NCBI GenBank assembly: GCA_041481485.1
Contig: JBGPBY010000499.1
Location: 1 to 5,443 of the forward strand
Length of the DNA stretch: 5,443 bases
Direction: 5' to 3'
Source: JBGPBY01 sp041481485
GTDB lineage: Bacteria > Acidobacteriota > Terriglobia > 20CM-2-55-15
Below are positions 1-5,443 of the stretch, piece after piece; the stretch's first letter is position 1; each line of letters starts with the position of its first letter. The notes beneath the pieces were generated by a model. It made no database searches. It worked only from the letters and a program-made list of their open reading frames with translations, and was not told where the DNA came from. Made by a program: the position numbers and the translations under genes.

Positions 1-7
1 CGCGGCC

Positions 8-28
8 CCCTCTCCCGTTGGGAGAGGG
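8..28. repeat. REP-like perfect hairpin, left end of window
   Basis: CCCTCTCCC (8-16) pairs perfectly with GGGAGAGGG (20-28) across a GTT loop, giving a 9-bp GC-rich stem. Short hairpins of this CCTCTCCC/GGGAGAGG type are dispersed between genes in many proteobacterial genomes, where they act as REP-like elements and can end or stabilise transcripts. No clean T-run follows (the next bases are ATTTCTTG), so intrinsic termination of an upstream gene is possible but not shown. Bases 12-31 recur exactly, inverted, at 5424-5443. Confidence 0.7.
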
Positions 29-33
29 ATTTC

Positions 34-57
34 TTGATCGACCGCCCCTACAGTCGG
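34..57 (+). repeat. Half-REP copy A of the GACCGCCCCTACAG family
   Basis: This 24-base copy matches 77-100 at 20 of 24 positions in direct orientation, 43 bases apart. Its core GACCGCCCCTACAG (40-53) is identical to the core of the REPIN-like element at 3096-3178. It lacks the GGGCGGTC left arm that would let it fold into the small hairpin seen there, so it looks like a truncated or decayed REP half. Its left part overlaps the extended inverted similarity to the right end of the window. Confidence 0.6.
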
Positions 58-76
58 AATCGCATACCTTCAATGA

Positions 77-100
77 TTCATAGACCGCGCCTACAGTGGG
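77..100 (+). repeat. Half-REP copy B, just upstream of the first gene
   Basis: This is the second direct copy. It keeps the TCATAGACCG segment of the 3156-3178 arm and has one C-to-G change in the core (GACCGCGCCTACAG). It ends three bases before the Shine-Dalgarno sequence of the first gene. A GTG at 96, in frame with that gene, lies inside this repeat, which argues against using it as the start codon. Confidence 0.6.
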
Positions 101-102
101 CC

Positions 103-109
103 GGAGGAG
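103..109 (+). promoter_or_regulatory. Shine-Dalgarno that sets the first gene's start
   Basis: GGAGGAG lies 7 bases before the ATG at 117, which is ideal spacing. It decides for ATG 117 over the in-frame GTG at 96, because the GTG precedes this site. No convincing -35/-10 pair was found in 29-102; TTGATC at 34 has no acceptable partner at 16-18 bases. Confidence 0.8.
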
Positions 110-116
110 TCGGAAA

Positions 117-1403
117 ATGGCGAATTTCATCGAACTCAACTTGTCGCTTCTCGGCTGGCCGCACACCGCGTCGTGTCTCGTTGCCATGGCTGCCTTCTTT
201 CCCCTCATGTTCACTCGCAAGGGCAGCGCGAAGCATCGGGCGTGGGGCAAGTTGTTTGCGTTAGCGTATGCAGTCGCGTGTCTCACCGGCCTCGGTATTT
301 ACCGGCTGCATAAGTTTTTCTTCCCACACTGGCTGGCGATTGGCGGTCTTGTGGTACTTGGAATCGGATATGGAGCGGTCCGGTACAAGCCGCGCGGCTG
401 GCGAATCATCCATCTCACGGCCATGCTTCTCAGTGCATGCAATCTGTTTGGCGGTGCGATCAACGAAGCCTTTCTTCACATCAAAGCCCTGCAGGCAATT
501 GGCGGAATTGCATCCCCATGGGTCGGCGTTGCTCAGGGAATCAATGGGGATATCACTATCCTTCTCATTATCTTCTACATTGTGATGCTCGATCTGGCGG
601 GATGGCGGCGGTATCCGCGAGCGGCAAAAATCCGGACAAAGCGCCCGGACTATGGAATCGATGCGCCGGCGGTCGTTCGCAATCTCTCGCTTGTTGCGGG
701 GACGGGCCTCGCACTGTGGTATGCCGTCACACTGCTTTCCCACCACACGGCCCTTCACATTCCCCGGGTTGTTTATGTCCTGACAAGCATGGCTTTAGGA
801 CCGGCTATCCTCTGCCTTGTGATGGTGGCATGGATACTGTGGGAAAGCCGGGTCGGCAAACTCCGAAAGCGCGATCGTCTGTTGCAGCGCATTGACTGGA
901 CCGGCGGAGAGCAGGTTCTCGATGTGGGATGCGGGCGCGGACTAATTCTTGTCGGTGCAGCCAAACGGCTCCGGACAGGTAAAGCAACCGGTATCGACAT
1001 CTGGCAAGCCCAGGATCTGACCGGCAACGTATCCGACGCCGCGCTGGAAAATGCCCGGCGCGAAGGCGTACGAGATCGCGTCGACGTGCGCACTGCGGAC
1101 ATGCGTCAAATTCCTTTTCCCGACGCCGCATTTGATGTGATCCTGTCACGTGCCGCGATCCACAACATCGATTCGGCGGACGATCGAGCGCTGGCCATTC
1201 GCGAAATTGCACGAGTACTCCGGCCCGGTGGCCACGCCGTCATCGATGACATTCGCCATCTTCAGGACTATGCCAGGGTCTTTTCGCAACACGGTTGTAA
1301 AGATCTTCGCCGCGACGGCTCGCTGATCTCCTATGTGTTTTTCACGATCGCGACCTTCGGTTCGCTGCGGCCGGCAACGCTTCTCGTGCGCAAGTCCGCC
1401 TGA
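117..1403 (+). CDS. DUF2306-like membrane domain fused to a class I SAM methyltransferase
   Basis: This predicted integral membrane methyltransferase has 428 residues when read from ATG 117. Residues 1-165 resemble the DUF2306 family: several hydrophobic helices (about 16-32, 46-66, 70-89, 97-117, 145-162) and a HRAWGKLFALAY stretch at 40-51. Two further helices (about 188-208 and 216-241) lead into a basic linker and a soluble Rossmann-fold domain at about 255-428. There, VLDVGCGRG (267-275) is the SAM-binding motif I and GIDIW (292-296) carries the acidic residue at the end of strand 2. DMRQIPFPDAAFD (328-340) and VLRPGGHAVIDD (367-378) are typical later class I motifs. Family knowledge supports SAM-dependent methyl transfer at the cytoplasmic face of the membrane. 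The acceptor is unknown; a lipid, quinone or other lipophilic compound is inferred from the anchoring. Methyltransferases carrying just the last two helices seem to occur alone, so the DUF2306-like half looks like an added module. The gene is first in an operon, 9 bases before the kinase gene. The fold assignment is firm, the DUF2306 label moderate. Confidence 0.9.
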   Translation: MANFIELNLSLLGWPHTASCLVAMAAFFPLMFTRKGSAKHRAWGKLFALAYAVACLTGLGIYRLHKFFFPHWLAIGGLVVLGIGYGAVRYKPRGWRIIHLTAMLLSACNLFGGAINEAFLHIKALQAIGGIASPWVGVAQGINGDITILLIIFYIVMLDLAGWRRYPRAAKIRTKRPDYGIDAPAVVRNLSLVAGTGLALWYAVTLLSHHTALHIPRVVYVLTSMALGPAILCLVMVAWILWESRVGKLRKRDRLLQRIDWTGGEQVLDVGCGRGLILVGAAKRLRTGKATGIDIWQAQDLTGNVSDAALENARREGVRDRVDVRTADMRQIPFPDAAFDVILSRAAIHNIDSADDRALAIREIARVLRPGGHAVIDDIRHLQDYARVFSQHGCKDLRRDGSLISYVFFTIATFGSLRPATLLVRKSA

Positions 1404-1412
1404 CGGGGGATA

Positions 1413-2492
1413 ATGACGCCGATGCGATTGCTGCCGAATGACAAAGACATCGGGTGGGTTCCCTATGTCTGGCTGGTTTATCTGCTGGCAATGCCGCTGA
1501 ACGCTTACTTCCTCCCGGCCACACTGCTGCTCTGGCTGGCAACCGCCGGAAGCATTCTGTGCTTCCTCGTCCTCTACTTTCGCGCGTATTGGGTCGAAGG
1601 CCGTGATCTCCTGCTGATGATTGCTCTCATCACTTTTCTGGGAGCTGCAGTCGCTCCGATTAACCCGGCGTCTGCGGTCTATTTCGTTTATGCCGCCGCT
1701 TTTGCCGGGAAACTGGAGCGCCGTTCCGCGGGGGTGTGGGTTATCAGCAGCGTCCTGGCTGTCATCGCCATCGAAATGTGGTGGCTGCGCTTTCCCATTT
1801 ACTTCTGGCTATATTGCGGCTTGATGACCACGGTGATTGGTGTGGTGAACGTCTACTATGGCGAACAACATCGCGCGCGAAAGAAATTGCAGCGGGCCGA
1901 GGAGGAGGTCCAGCACCTGGCGCGAATCGCCGAGCGCGAACGGATTGCACGCGACCTTCACGATGTGCTCGGGCACACGCTATCGCTGATAGTTCTCAAG
2001 TCGGAGCTTGCCTCCAAGCTTGCGGATGCAAATCCCGCCCGTGCTGTGGACGAAATCCGGGATGTCGAACGCATTTCGCGCGAGGCCCTCGCTCAGGTGA
2101 GAGCAACGATACAGGGCTATCATTCGCGCAGCCTGGAGGCCGAAGCGCAACAGGCGGCACAGGCGCTCGAAGCCGCCGGTTTGAGGGTGGAATGGGATTT
2201 CGCATCCGGGGAAATTCCTCCCGCGCAGGAAGGCGTGCTTGCTATGGCGCTGCGTGAGGCCGTGACGAACGTGATTCGTCACGCAAAGGCAACGTCATGC
2301 ACGTTGAAACTCAATATGGTTCCCGAAGGATGCCGGCTGGAGGTTCGGGATGACGGTTGCGGCCAGATGACTCCGGAAGGTATCGGCTTGTCGGGTATGA
2401 GACAGCGCGTCGAGGCGCTGGGCGGAAAACTGCGGCGTGAGTCTGCGTCCGGAACGCGTCTTGTGATCACGCTGCCCGGCATATCGCGATGA
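1413..2492 (+). CDS. DesK-like membrane sensor histidine kinase (HisKA_3 family)
   Basis: This 359-residue sensor kinase should autophosphorylate and pass phosphate to the regulator encoded next. Five or six hydrophobic helices lie within about residues 14-147 and there is no large extracytoplasmic domain, which is the layout of DesK-type sensors that read the state of the membrane. A charged, probably coiled-coil linker (about 150-175) leads to the HisKA_3 dimerisation domain. Its motif ERIARDLHDVLGHTLS places the phospho-accepting histidine at H183. The HATPase_c domain follows: N-box REAVTNVIRHA with N286, G1 box DDGCG (313-317), and G2 region GIGLSGM (323-329). All key residues are present. 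The start is uncertain. GGGGGA (1405-1410) is 2 bases from ATG 1413 but 11 from the in-frame ATG 1422, and the latter would remove three residues. The gene shares a probable transcript with the methyltransferase gene, and its stop overlaps the regulator start. The stimulus is unknown; temperature or membrane fluidity is only an analogy with Bacillus DesK. Confidence 0.93.
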   Translation: MTPMRLLPNDKDIGWVPYVWLVYLLAMPLNAYFLPATLLLWLATAGSILCFLVLYFRAYWVEGRDLLLMIALITFLGAAVAPINPASAVYFVYAAAFAGKLERRSAGVWVISSVLAVIAIEMWWLRFPIYFWLYCGLMTTVIGVVNVYYGEQHRARKKLQRAEEEVQHLARIAERERIARDLHDVLGHTLSLIVLKSELASKLADANPARAVDEIRDVERISREALAQVRATIQGYHSRSLEAEAQQAAQALEAAGLRVEWDFASGEIPPAQEGVLAMALREAVTNVIRHAKATSCTLKLNMVPEGCRLEVRDDGCGQMTPEGIGLSGMRQRVEALGGKLRRESASGTRLVITLPGISR

Positions 2493-3094
2493 CGATCCGT
2501 GTTGTAATCGCTGAAGATCAGAGCATGGTGCTCGGTGCGCTGGCCGCGCTGCTCGAAATCGAACGGGATATTCAGGTCGTTGGACGAGCGGCAAACGGGA
2601 AAGAAGCGCTCGATCTCACTTTGAAGCACGCACCGGACATTCTGCTTTCCGATATCGAAATGCCGGAAATGAGCGGACTCGAAGTTGCCGCGGAGCTCAA
2701 ACAGCGCGGATGCGCCTCACGCGTGATCATTCTCACCACTTTCGCCCGGCCGGGGTACCTGCGCCGAGCCCTCGAGGCCGGCGCAACCGGCTATCTCCTG
2801 AAGGATTCTCCGGCAGCGACTCTTGCCGAAGCCGTACGCCGCGTGCACGCAGGCCTGCGTGCCGTAGATCCCTCACTCGCAGCGGGAGCCTGGACGGAAG
2901 ACGATCCTCTCACCGACCGCGAGCGGCAGGTATTGCGCCTCGCTTCCGAAGGCGCCAGCAGCGCCGACGTCGCAAGCCAGCTGCATCTCTCGGAGGGAAC
3001 GGTTCGCAATTATCTTTCTGAGGCAATCAGCAAACTTGGTGCAAACAATCGTGTGGAAGCGGCGCGAATCGCGAGGGGAAAGGGATGGCTTTAG
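2489..3094 (+). CDS. NarL/LuxR-type response regulator, DesR-like
   Basis: This 201-residue DNA-binding response regulator is the expected partner of the upstream kinase. The receiver domain (about 1-120) has the acidic pair E9/D10, the phospho-acceptor D55 in LLSDIEMP, a switch Thr in ILTTF (T83/T84) and the conserved K105 in YLLKD. After a short linker comes a LuxR-type helix-turn-helix at about 139-195, with LTDRERQVLRLASEG and a recognition-helix region around SEGTVRNYLSEAISKLG. All catalytic positions are intact and the length is normal for the family. The ATG overlaps the kinase stop in an ATGA junction, so translation is probably coupled and the two proteins are made in fixed proportion. 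Family knowledge says phosphorylation promotes dimerisation and promoter binding. Its targets are not visible here; the operon's own promoter or a lipid-modifying gene elsewhere are candidates. The stop codon is followed after one base by the palindromic element at 3096. Confidence 0.95.
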   Translation: MTIRVVIAEDQSMVLGALAALLEIERDIQVVGRAANGKEALDLTLKHAPDILLSDIEMPEMSGLEVAAELKQRGCASRVIILTTFARPGYLRRALEAGATGYLLKDSPAATLAEAVRRVHAGLRAVDPSLAAGAWTEDDPLTDRERQVLRLASEGASSADVASQLHLSEGTVRNYLSEAISKLGANNRVEAARIARGKGWL

Positions 3095-3095
3095 G

Positions 3096-3178
3096 CCCGC
3101 TGTAGGGGCGGTCTATGACCGCCCGCAATTTCACAGGCTTAGAAATCGTGGGCAGTCATAGACCGCCCCTACAGCGGG
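3096..3178. repeat. REPIN-like element: two inverted REPs forming an 83-base hairpin
   Basis: The arms 3096-3131 and 3143-3178 are reverse complements over 36 bases with three mismatches; the outer 23 pairs are perfect. An 11-base loop (3132-3142) separates them. Each half also contains its own small palindrome. In the left half GGGCGGTC (3106-3113) pairs perfectly with GACCGCCC (3117-3124) around TAT. In the right half GGGCAGTC (3150-3157) pairs with GACCGCCC (3161-3168) with one mismatch. Two REPs in inverted orientation around a short spacer is the layout of REPINs, which are moved in trans by RAYT (TnpA_REP) proteins; none is encoded here. It begins one base after the regulator's stop, so it could also protect or end the upstream mRNA. 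No T-run follows, so it is not a classical intrinsic terminator. Confidence 0.8.
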
Positions 3179-3248
3179 TATCGCCTCCGTCTTCCGCACC
3201 ATGACGTTCCCTTGAACCCGGATACGAAAATGTCCGGCAGACGGTATA

Positions 3249-3587
3249 GTGTTTTGCGTGAATGATCTTGCCAAGTTCAAGGCCGAGTTCTTCAAGGCAC
3301 TGTCACATCCGCTTCGAATCATGATTCTCGATGCTCTGCGAAATGGAGAAGTTGGTGTCAACGAACTCAGTGAAAGACTCAAAGTCGAACAAAGCACACT
3401 GTCCCAGCAGTTGGCACTGTTGCGAAGCCGGAATATTGTCGTCGGGAGAAAAGAAGGACAGAGTGTGTACTATTCCGTTCGCGACCCGGTAATTTTCCGG
3501 CTTCTGGATGTGGCCAGGGATATTTTCAACAACCATCTGGTCAACATTCAGGATCTTCTGGTTCAAATTTCCGAATCGGAGCGATAG
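3249..3587 (+). CDS. ArsR-family winged-helix transcriptional regulator
   Basis: This 112-residue protein is almost entirely one ArsR/SmtB-type winged-helix DNA-binding domain. FKALSHPLRIMILDAL (about 15-30) is the family's opening helix. VNELSERLKVEQSTLSQQLALLRSRNIV (about 37-64) holds the helix-turn-helix, and GRKEGQSVYYSVRD (66-79) is the beta-hairpin wing. A C-terminal dimerisation helix follows. The metal-binding ELCVCDL motif of ArsR/SmtB is replaced by ELSERL. The only cysteine is C3, so classical arsenic or cadmium sensing and a two-cysteine BigR/SqrR-type redox switch both look excluded. The start is uncertain. GTG 3249 gives MFCVNDLAKF and GTG 3258 gives MNDLAKF; neither has a good Shine-Dalgarno, and with the second C3 would be lost. 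The gene lies 84 bases upstream of the transporter gene on the same strand, so it probably regulates itself and the transporter. Most family members repress, but activators exist. The ligand is unknown. Confidence 0.9.
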   Translation: MFCVNDLAKFKAEFFKALSHPLRIMILDALRNGEVGVNELSERLKVEQSTLSQQLALLRSRNIVVGRKEGQSVYYSVRDPVIFRLLDVARDIFNNHLVNIQDLLVQISESER

Positions 3588-3611
3588 TTTTTTTGCCCCT
3601 TTATATTCATT

Positions 3612-3623
3612 TATATTAATATA
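3612..3623. promoter_or_regulatory. AT-rich palindrome, candidate operator/promoter of the SulP gene
   Basis: TATATTAATATA is a perfect 12-base palindrome inside a very AT-rich stretch (3600-3626) between the regulator and transporter genes. It contains -10-like hexamers: TATATT at 3612 matches TATAAT at 5 of 6 positions, and TAATAT at 3617 matches at 4 of 6. The latter sits 18 bases after a weak -35-like TTGCCC (3593-3598). ArsR-type proteins commonly bind AT-rich inverted repeats overlapping promoters, so the upstream regulator is the natural candidate binder. This is inferred from position and symmetry only. The seven T residues at 3588-3594 lack a stable preceding hairpin and are not called a terminator. 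Confidence 0.4.
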
Positions 3624-3671
3624 TAGATGTACATTGCAGCGTTCGCGTCCCTCCTGCAAGCTATATAAAGG

Positions 3672-5396
3672 ATGAAAGACTCCCTCCGCACCTGGCTTCC
3701 GCAGTCCTTCGTGACTTTGAGCAAAGGATATTCCCGCAAGGATATCGGAGCCGACATCATTGCTGGTCTGACTGTTGGATCGGTGGCACTCCCATTGGCG
3801 ATGGCATTTGCCATTGCTTCCGGTGTTACTCCGCAAGCCGGTCTGTATTGTGCCGTGATTGCGGGATTCCTGATTTCGGCGCTTGGCGGTTCCCGGCTTC
3901 AAATCGGCGGACCCACTGGAGCCTTTGTCGTGATTGTTGCAGGGATCGTGACCAAATACGGTTTCGATGGCCTGCTGATTTGCACGATGATGGCCGGGTT
4001 CATACTCATATTTCTCGGCGTCACGGGTCTGGGCAGCGCCGTGAAGTTTATTCCCAGACCCGTCGTCGTGGGATTCACCAACGGAATTGCCATATTAATT
4101 GCGAGCACGCAGATTCGGGATTTCCTGGGCCTGCGAATCGATAAAGTTCCAGGTGATTTTCCGGCGCGCATGAACGTATTGCTCCGGAATTTGTCCACGC
4201 TGTCGATCTATGAAGCCGGAACGGGAATCGTTTCATTGGCGTTGATAGTGCTCTTAATGAATCGCTTTCGCCGAGTTCCAGCCTATATCGCTGTATTGGG
4301 AACGGTGACGATTGCAGCCCGAGTGCTTCACTTGCCTCTCGAAACCATCGGAACCCGATATGGGGGAATACCGTCCGGACTTCCCCACCTTCGATTTCCC
4401 CACGTCTCGTTTGGGACACTTCAATCTTTGATTTCGCCCGCCATTACCGTTGCGATGTTGGGTGCCATTGAATCCCTGATGTCGGCAGTTGTGGCCGATC
4501 GCATGACCGGCGACAAGCACAACCCGAATGTGGAACTGATCGGACAGGGTGTTGCTAATGTTGTTTCTCCACTTTTTGGCGGCTTGCCGGCCACTGGCGC
4601 CATAGCACGGACCGCGACCAATGTCCGATCCGGAGCGCGTAGTCCAGTGGCGGGAATGACTCATGCTCTGACTTTGGCGGCGGTGCTCCTGTTTGCCGCA
4701 CCATTGGCCAGTTTCATTCCATTGGCCAGCCTGGCGGCGATTCTTCTTGTCGTTTCCTACAATATGGGCGAGTGGAGAGAGATTCCGGAACTGCTGCGGC
4801 TGTCGAAACTCGAGATTGCGGTCTGGAGCATCACATTGGCGCTGACGGTTTTCGTAGATCTCACGACTGCGGTGGAATTCGGAATGGTGCTGTCGGTACT
4901 GGTCTTCATACGCAAGGTTACGGCAACAACATCCATCACGCAGGTTACCGAGGAACATGTTGCCGAAATCCGGCAACATTCTCTGCATGACCGAAAGATT
5001 CCGAATTACGTCTCCATATTTAGAATCGATGGTCCGTTTCTATTTGGCGGCACCGATAAGATCGATCGGATTCGCGAACGCATTTCATCATTACCGGAAA
5101 TTATCGTTCTCCGGCTGAGAGACATGACTGCCATTGATTCCACCGGCCTCCAGGCTCTGGAAGAACTGGCCGACCACGCGCAGGAGACGGGCCGCCACCT
5201 GTTGCTTTGCGGTGCGAGGCCTCAGCCTTCCCGGCTGATGCACCAAGCCGAATTCGAGCGTCACGTGGGACAAAACAACATTTGCAGGAATATCGGTGTG
5301 GCTCTTGACCGGGCCGCTCAATTGCATGATGAGCGCCGGGGACCTGAAGAAGATCCACTTCAAGGCCGGCAAGAAACGTACATCTCTTCGCGGTAG
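3672..5396 (+). CDS. SulP-family (SLC26-like) anion transporter with STAS domain
   Basis: This 574-residue inner-membrane transporter has a SulP transmembrane core (about 15-415) and a cytoplasmic STAS domain (about 445-550). Hallmarks in order are YSRKDIGADIIAGLTVG before TM1, GGPTGAF (79-85) in the TM3 region, and GAIESLMSAVVADRMTG (264-280) with E267 in the TM8 region. Next come GQGVANVVSPLFGGLPATGA (291-310) and ARTATNVRSGARSPVAGMTHA (312-332). The STAS domain carries the DSTG signature (489-492), whose S490 matches the phosphorylatable serine of anti-sigma antagonists. SulP proteins move sulfate, bicarbonate, chloride or dicarboxylates by symport or exchange. The sequence does not say which, so the name sulfate permease would be unsafe. 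The length is usual and the protein appears complete; the polar tail after about 551 has no recognised motif. AAAGG (3667-3671) touches the ATG with no spacer, so the initiation context is poor. GTG 3711 is an in-frame alternative but would remove 13 N-terminal residues and has no better site. The gene is probably controlled by the ArsR-type protein upstream. Confidence 0.95.
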   Translation: MKDSLRTWLPQSFVTLSKGYSRKDIGADIIAGLTVGSVALPLAMAFAIASGVTPQAGLYCAVIAGFLISALGGSRLQIGGPTGAFVVIVAGIVTKYGFDGLLICTMMAGFILIFLGVTGLGSAVKFIPRPVVVGFTNGIAILIASTQIRDFLGLRIDKVPGDFPARMNVLLRNLSTLSIYEAGTGIVSLALIVLLMNRFRRVPAYIAVLGTVTIAARVLHLPLETIGTRYGGIPSGLPHLRFPHVSFGTLQSLISPAITVAMLGAIESLMSAVVADRMTGDKHNPNVELIGQGVANVVSPLFGGLPATGAIARTATNVRSGARSPVAGMTHALTLAAVLLFAAPLASFIPLASLAAILLVVSYNMGEWREIPELLRLSKLEIAVWSITLALTVFVDLTTAVEFGMVLSVLVFIRKVTATTSITQVTEEHVAEIRQHSLHDRKIPNYVSIFRIDGPFLFGGTDKIDRIRERISSLPEIIVLRLRDMTAIDSTGLQALEELADHAQETGRHLLLCGARPQPSRLMHQAEFERHVGQNNICRNIGVALDRAAQLHDERRGPEEDPLQGRQETYISSR

Positions 5397-5423
5397 ATTC
5401 CTCTAAGGACAGTCGATTCAAGC

Positions 5424-5443
5424 AATCCCTCTCCCAACGGGAG
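5424..5443. repeat. REP-like hairpin, right end (cut by window edge)
   Basis: AATCCCTCTCCCAACGGGAG is the exact reverse complement of 12-31. It contains CCCTCTCCC (5427-5435), an AAC loop and the first five bases of the complementary arm before the window ends, so the complete hairpin probably continues a few bases further. It lies 27 bases past the transporter's stop and may serve as its 3' end structure. Inward, 5412-5423 still matches 32-42 in inverted orientation with one substitution and one single-base gap. Confidence 0.65.

Noticed and set aside
34..264. 76-codon open frame on the + strand at the left end
   Set aside because: It begins inside repeat sequence, overlaps the methyltransferase start in another frame, has no ribosome binding site and gives low-complexity Arg/Ser-rich protein.
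261..758. 165-codon minus-strand open frame inside the methyltransferase gene
   Set aside because: It is antisense to a membrane protein with clear family features; its translation shows no recognisable domain or initiation signal.
34..3178. CRISPR array suggested by recurring GACCGCCCCTACAG units
   Set aside because: Copies are few, in mixed orientation, at 43 bases and then about 3 kb apart, and form REP-type palindromes rather than regular repeat-spacer units.
3218..3237. Small inverted repeat CCGGA/TCCGG upstream of the ArsR-type gene as an operator
   Set aside because: Only five pairs around a ten-base loop, expected by chance and unlike the AT-rich sites typical of this regulator family.
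3588..3594. Run of seven T residues after the ArsR-type gene as an intrinsic terminator
   Set aside because: The only preceding symmetry (TCCGA-A-TCGGA) has a one-base loop and cannot form a stable stem, so no hairpin supports termination.
3303..3902. 199-codon minus-strand open frame spanning the ArsR-SulP intergenic region
   Set aside because: It covers conserved parts of both + strand genes and the AT-rich gap, and its product resembles no known family.
4254..4988. 244-codon minus-strand open frame inside the SulP gene
   Set aside because: Long but wholly antisense to well-conserved SulP motifs; the translation is rich in Gln, Arg, Asn and His with no family resemblance.
3672..5396. Naming the transporter a sulfate permease or bicarbonate transporter
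   Set aside because: SulP subfamilies with different substrates share all motifs visible here, and no neighbouring sulfur- or carbon-metabolism gene supports one substrate.

Overview
The window holds five complete protein-coding genes, all on the + strand, in two blocks. They are separated and flanked by short palindromic repeats. It looks like ordinary chromosome from a Gram-negative-type bacterium with moderate-to-high GC. By hand count, 2941-3000 is 41/60 GC, 3301-3360 is 28/60 and 4441-4500 is 33/60. CCCTCTCCC/GGGAGAGGG hairpins, REPIN-like repeats and a DesK/DesR-like pair ending in a LuxR-type HTH would fit a proteobacterium (Xanthomonadales or Steroidobacterales-like) or an acidobacterium. 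The lineage cannot be fixed from this sequence alone.

Block 1 (117-3094) is a tight three-gene operon. The first gene encodes a polytopic membrane protein with a DUF2306-like N-terminal half fused to a class I SAM-dependent methyltransferase. After a 9-base gap comes a DesK-type membrane histidine kinase. Its stop overlaps the start of a NarL/LuxR-type response regulator in an ATGA junction. The layout implies one transcript in which a membrane-sensing two-component system is made together with a membrane-anchored methyltransferase. A role in membrane-lipid or lipophilic-metabolite modification is an inference.

A long imperfect inverted repeat (3096-3178, a REPIN-like pair of inverted REPs) begins one base after the regulator's stop codon. 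Two half-copies of the same repeat family, in direct orientation, lie just upstream of block 1 (34-100).

Block 2 (3249-5396) has lower GC. It consists of an ArsR-type winged-helix regulator without the classical metal-binding cysteines, an 84-base AT-rich gap with a perfect 12-base palindrome, and a SulP-family anion transporter with a C-terminal STAS domain. The likely arrangement is a local regulator controlling the transporter next to it. The transported anion cannot be assigned.

The window ends are themselves related. Bases 12-31 and 5424-5443 are exact reverse complements, and the similarity continues inward for about 11 more bases. The five genes therefore sit between inverted copies of a hairpin repeat. 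No tRNA, rRNA, CRISPR array, transposase or other mobile-element gene was seen. No gene-free stretch exceeds 300 bases.
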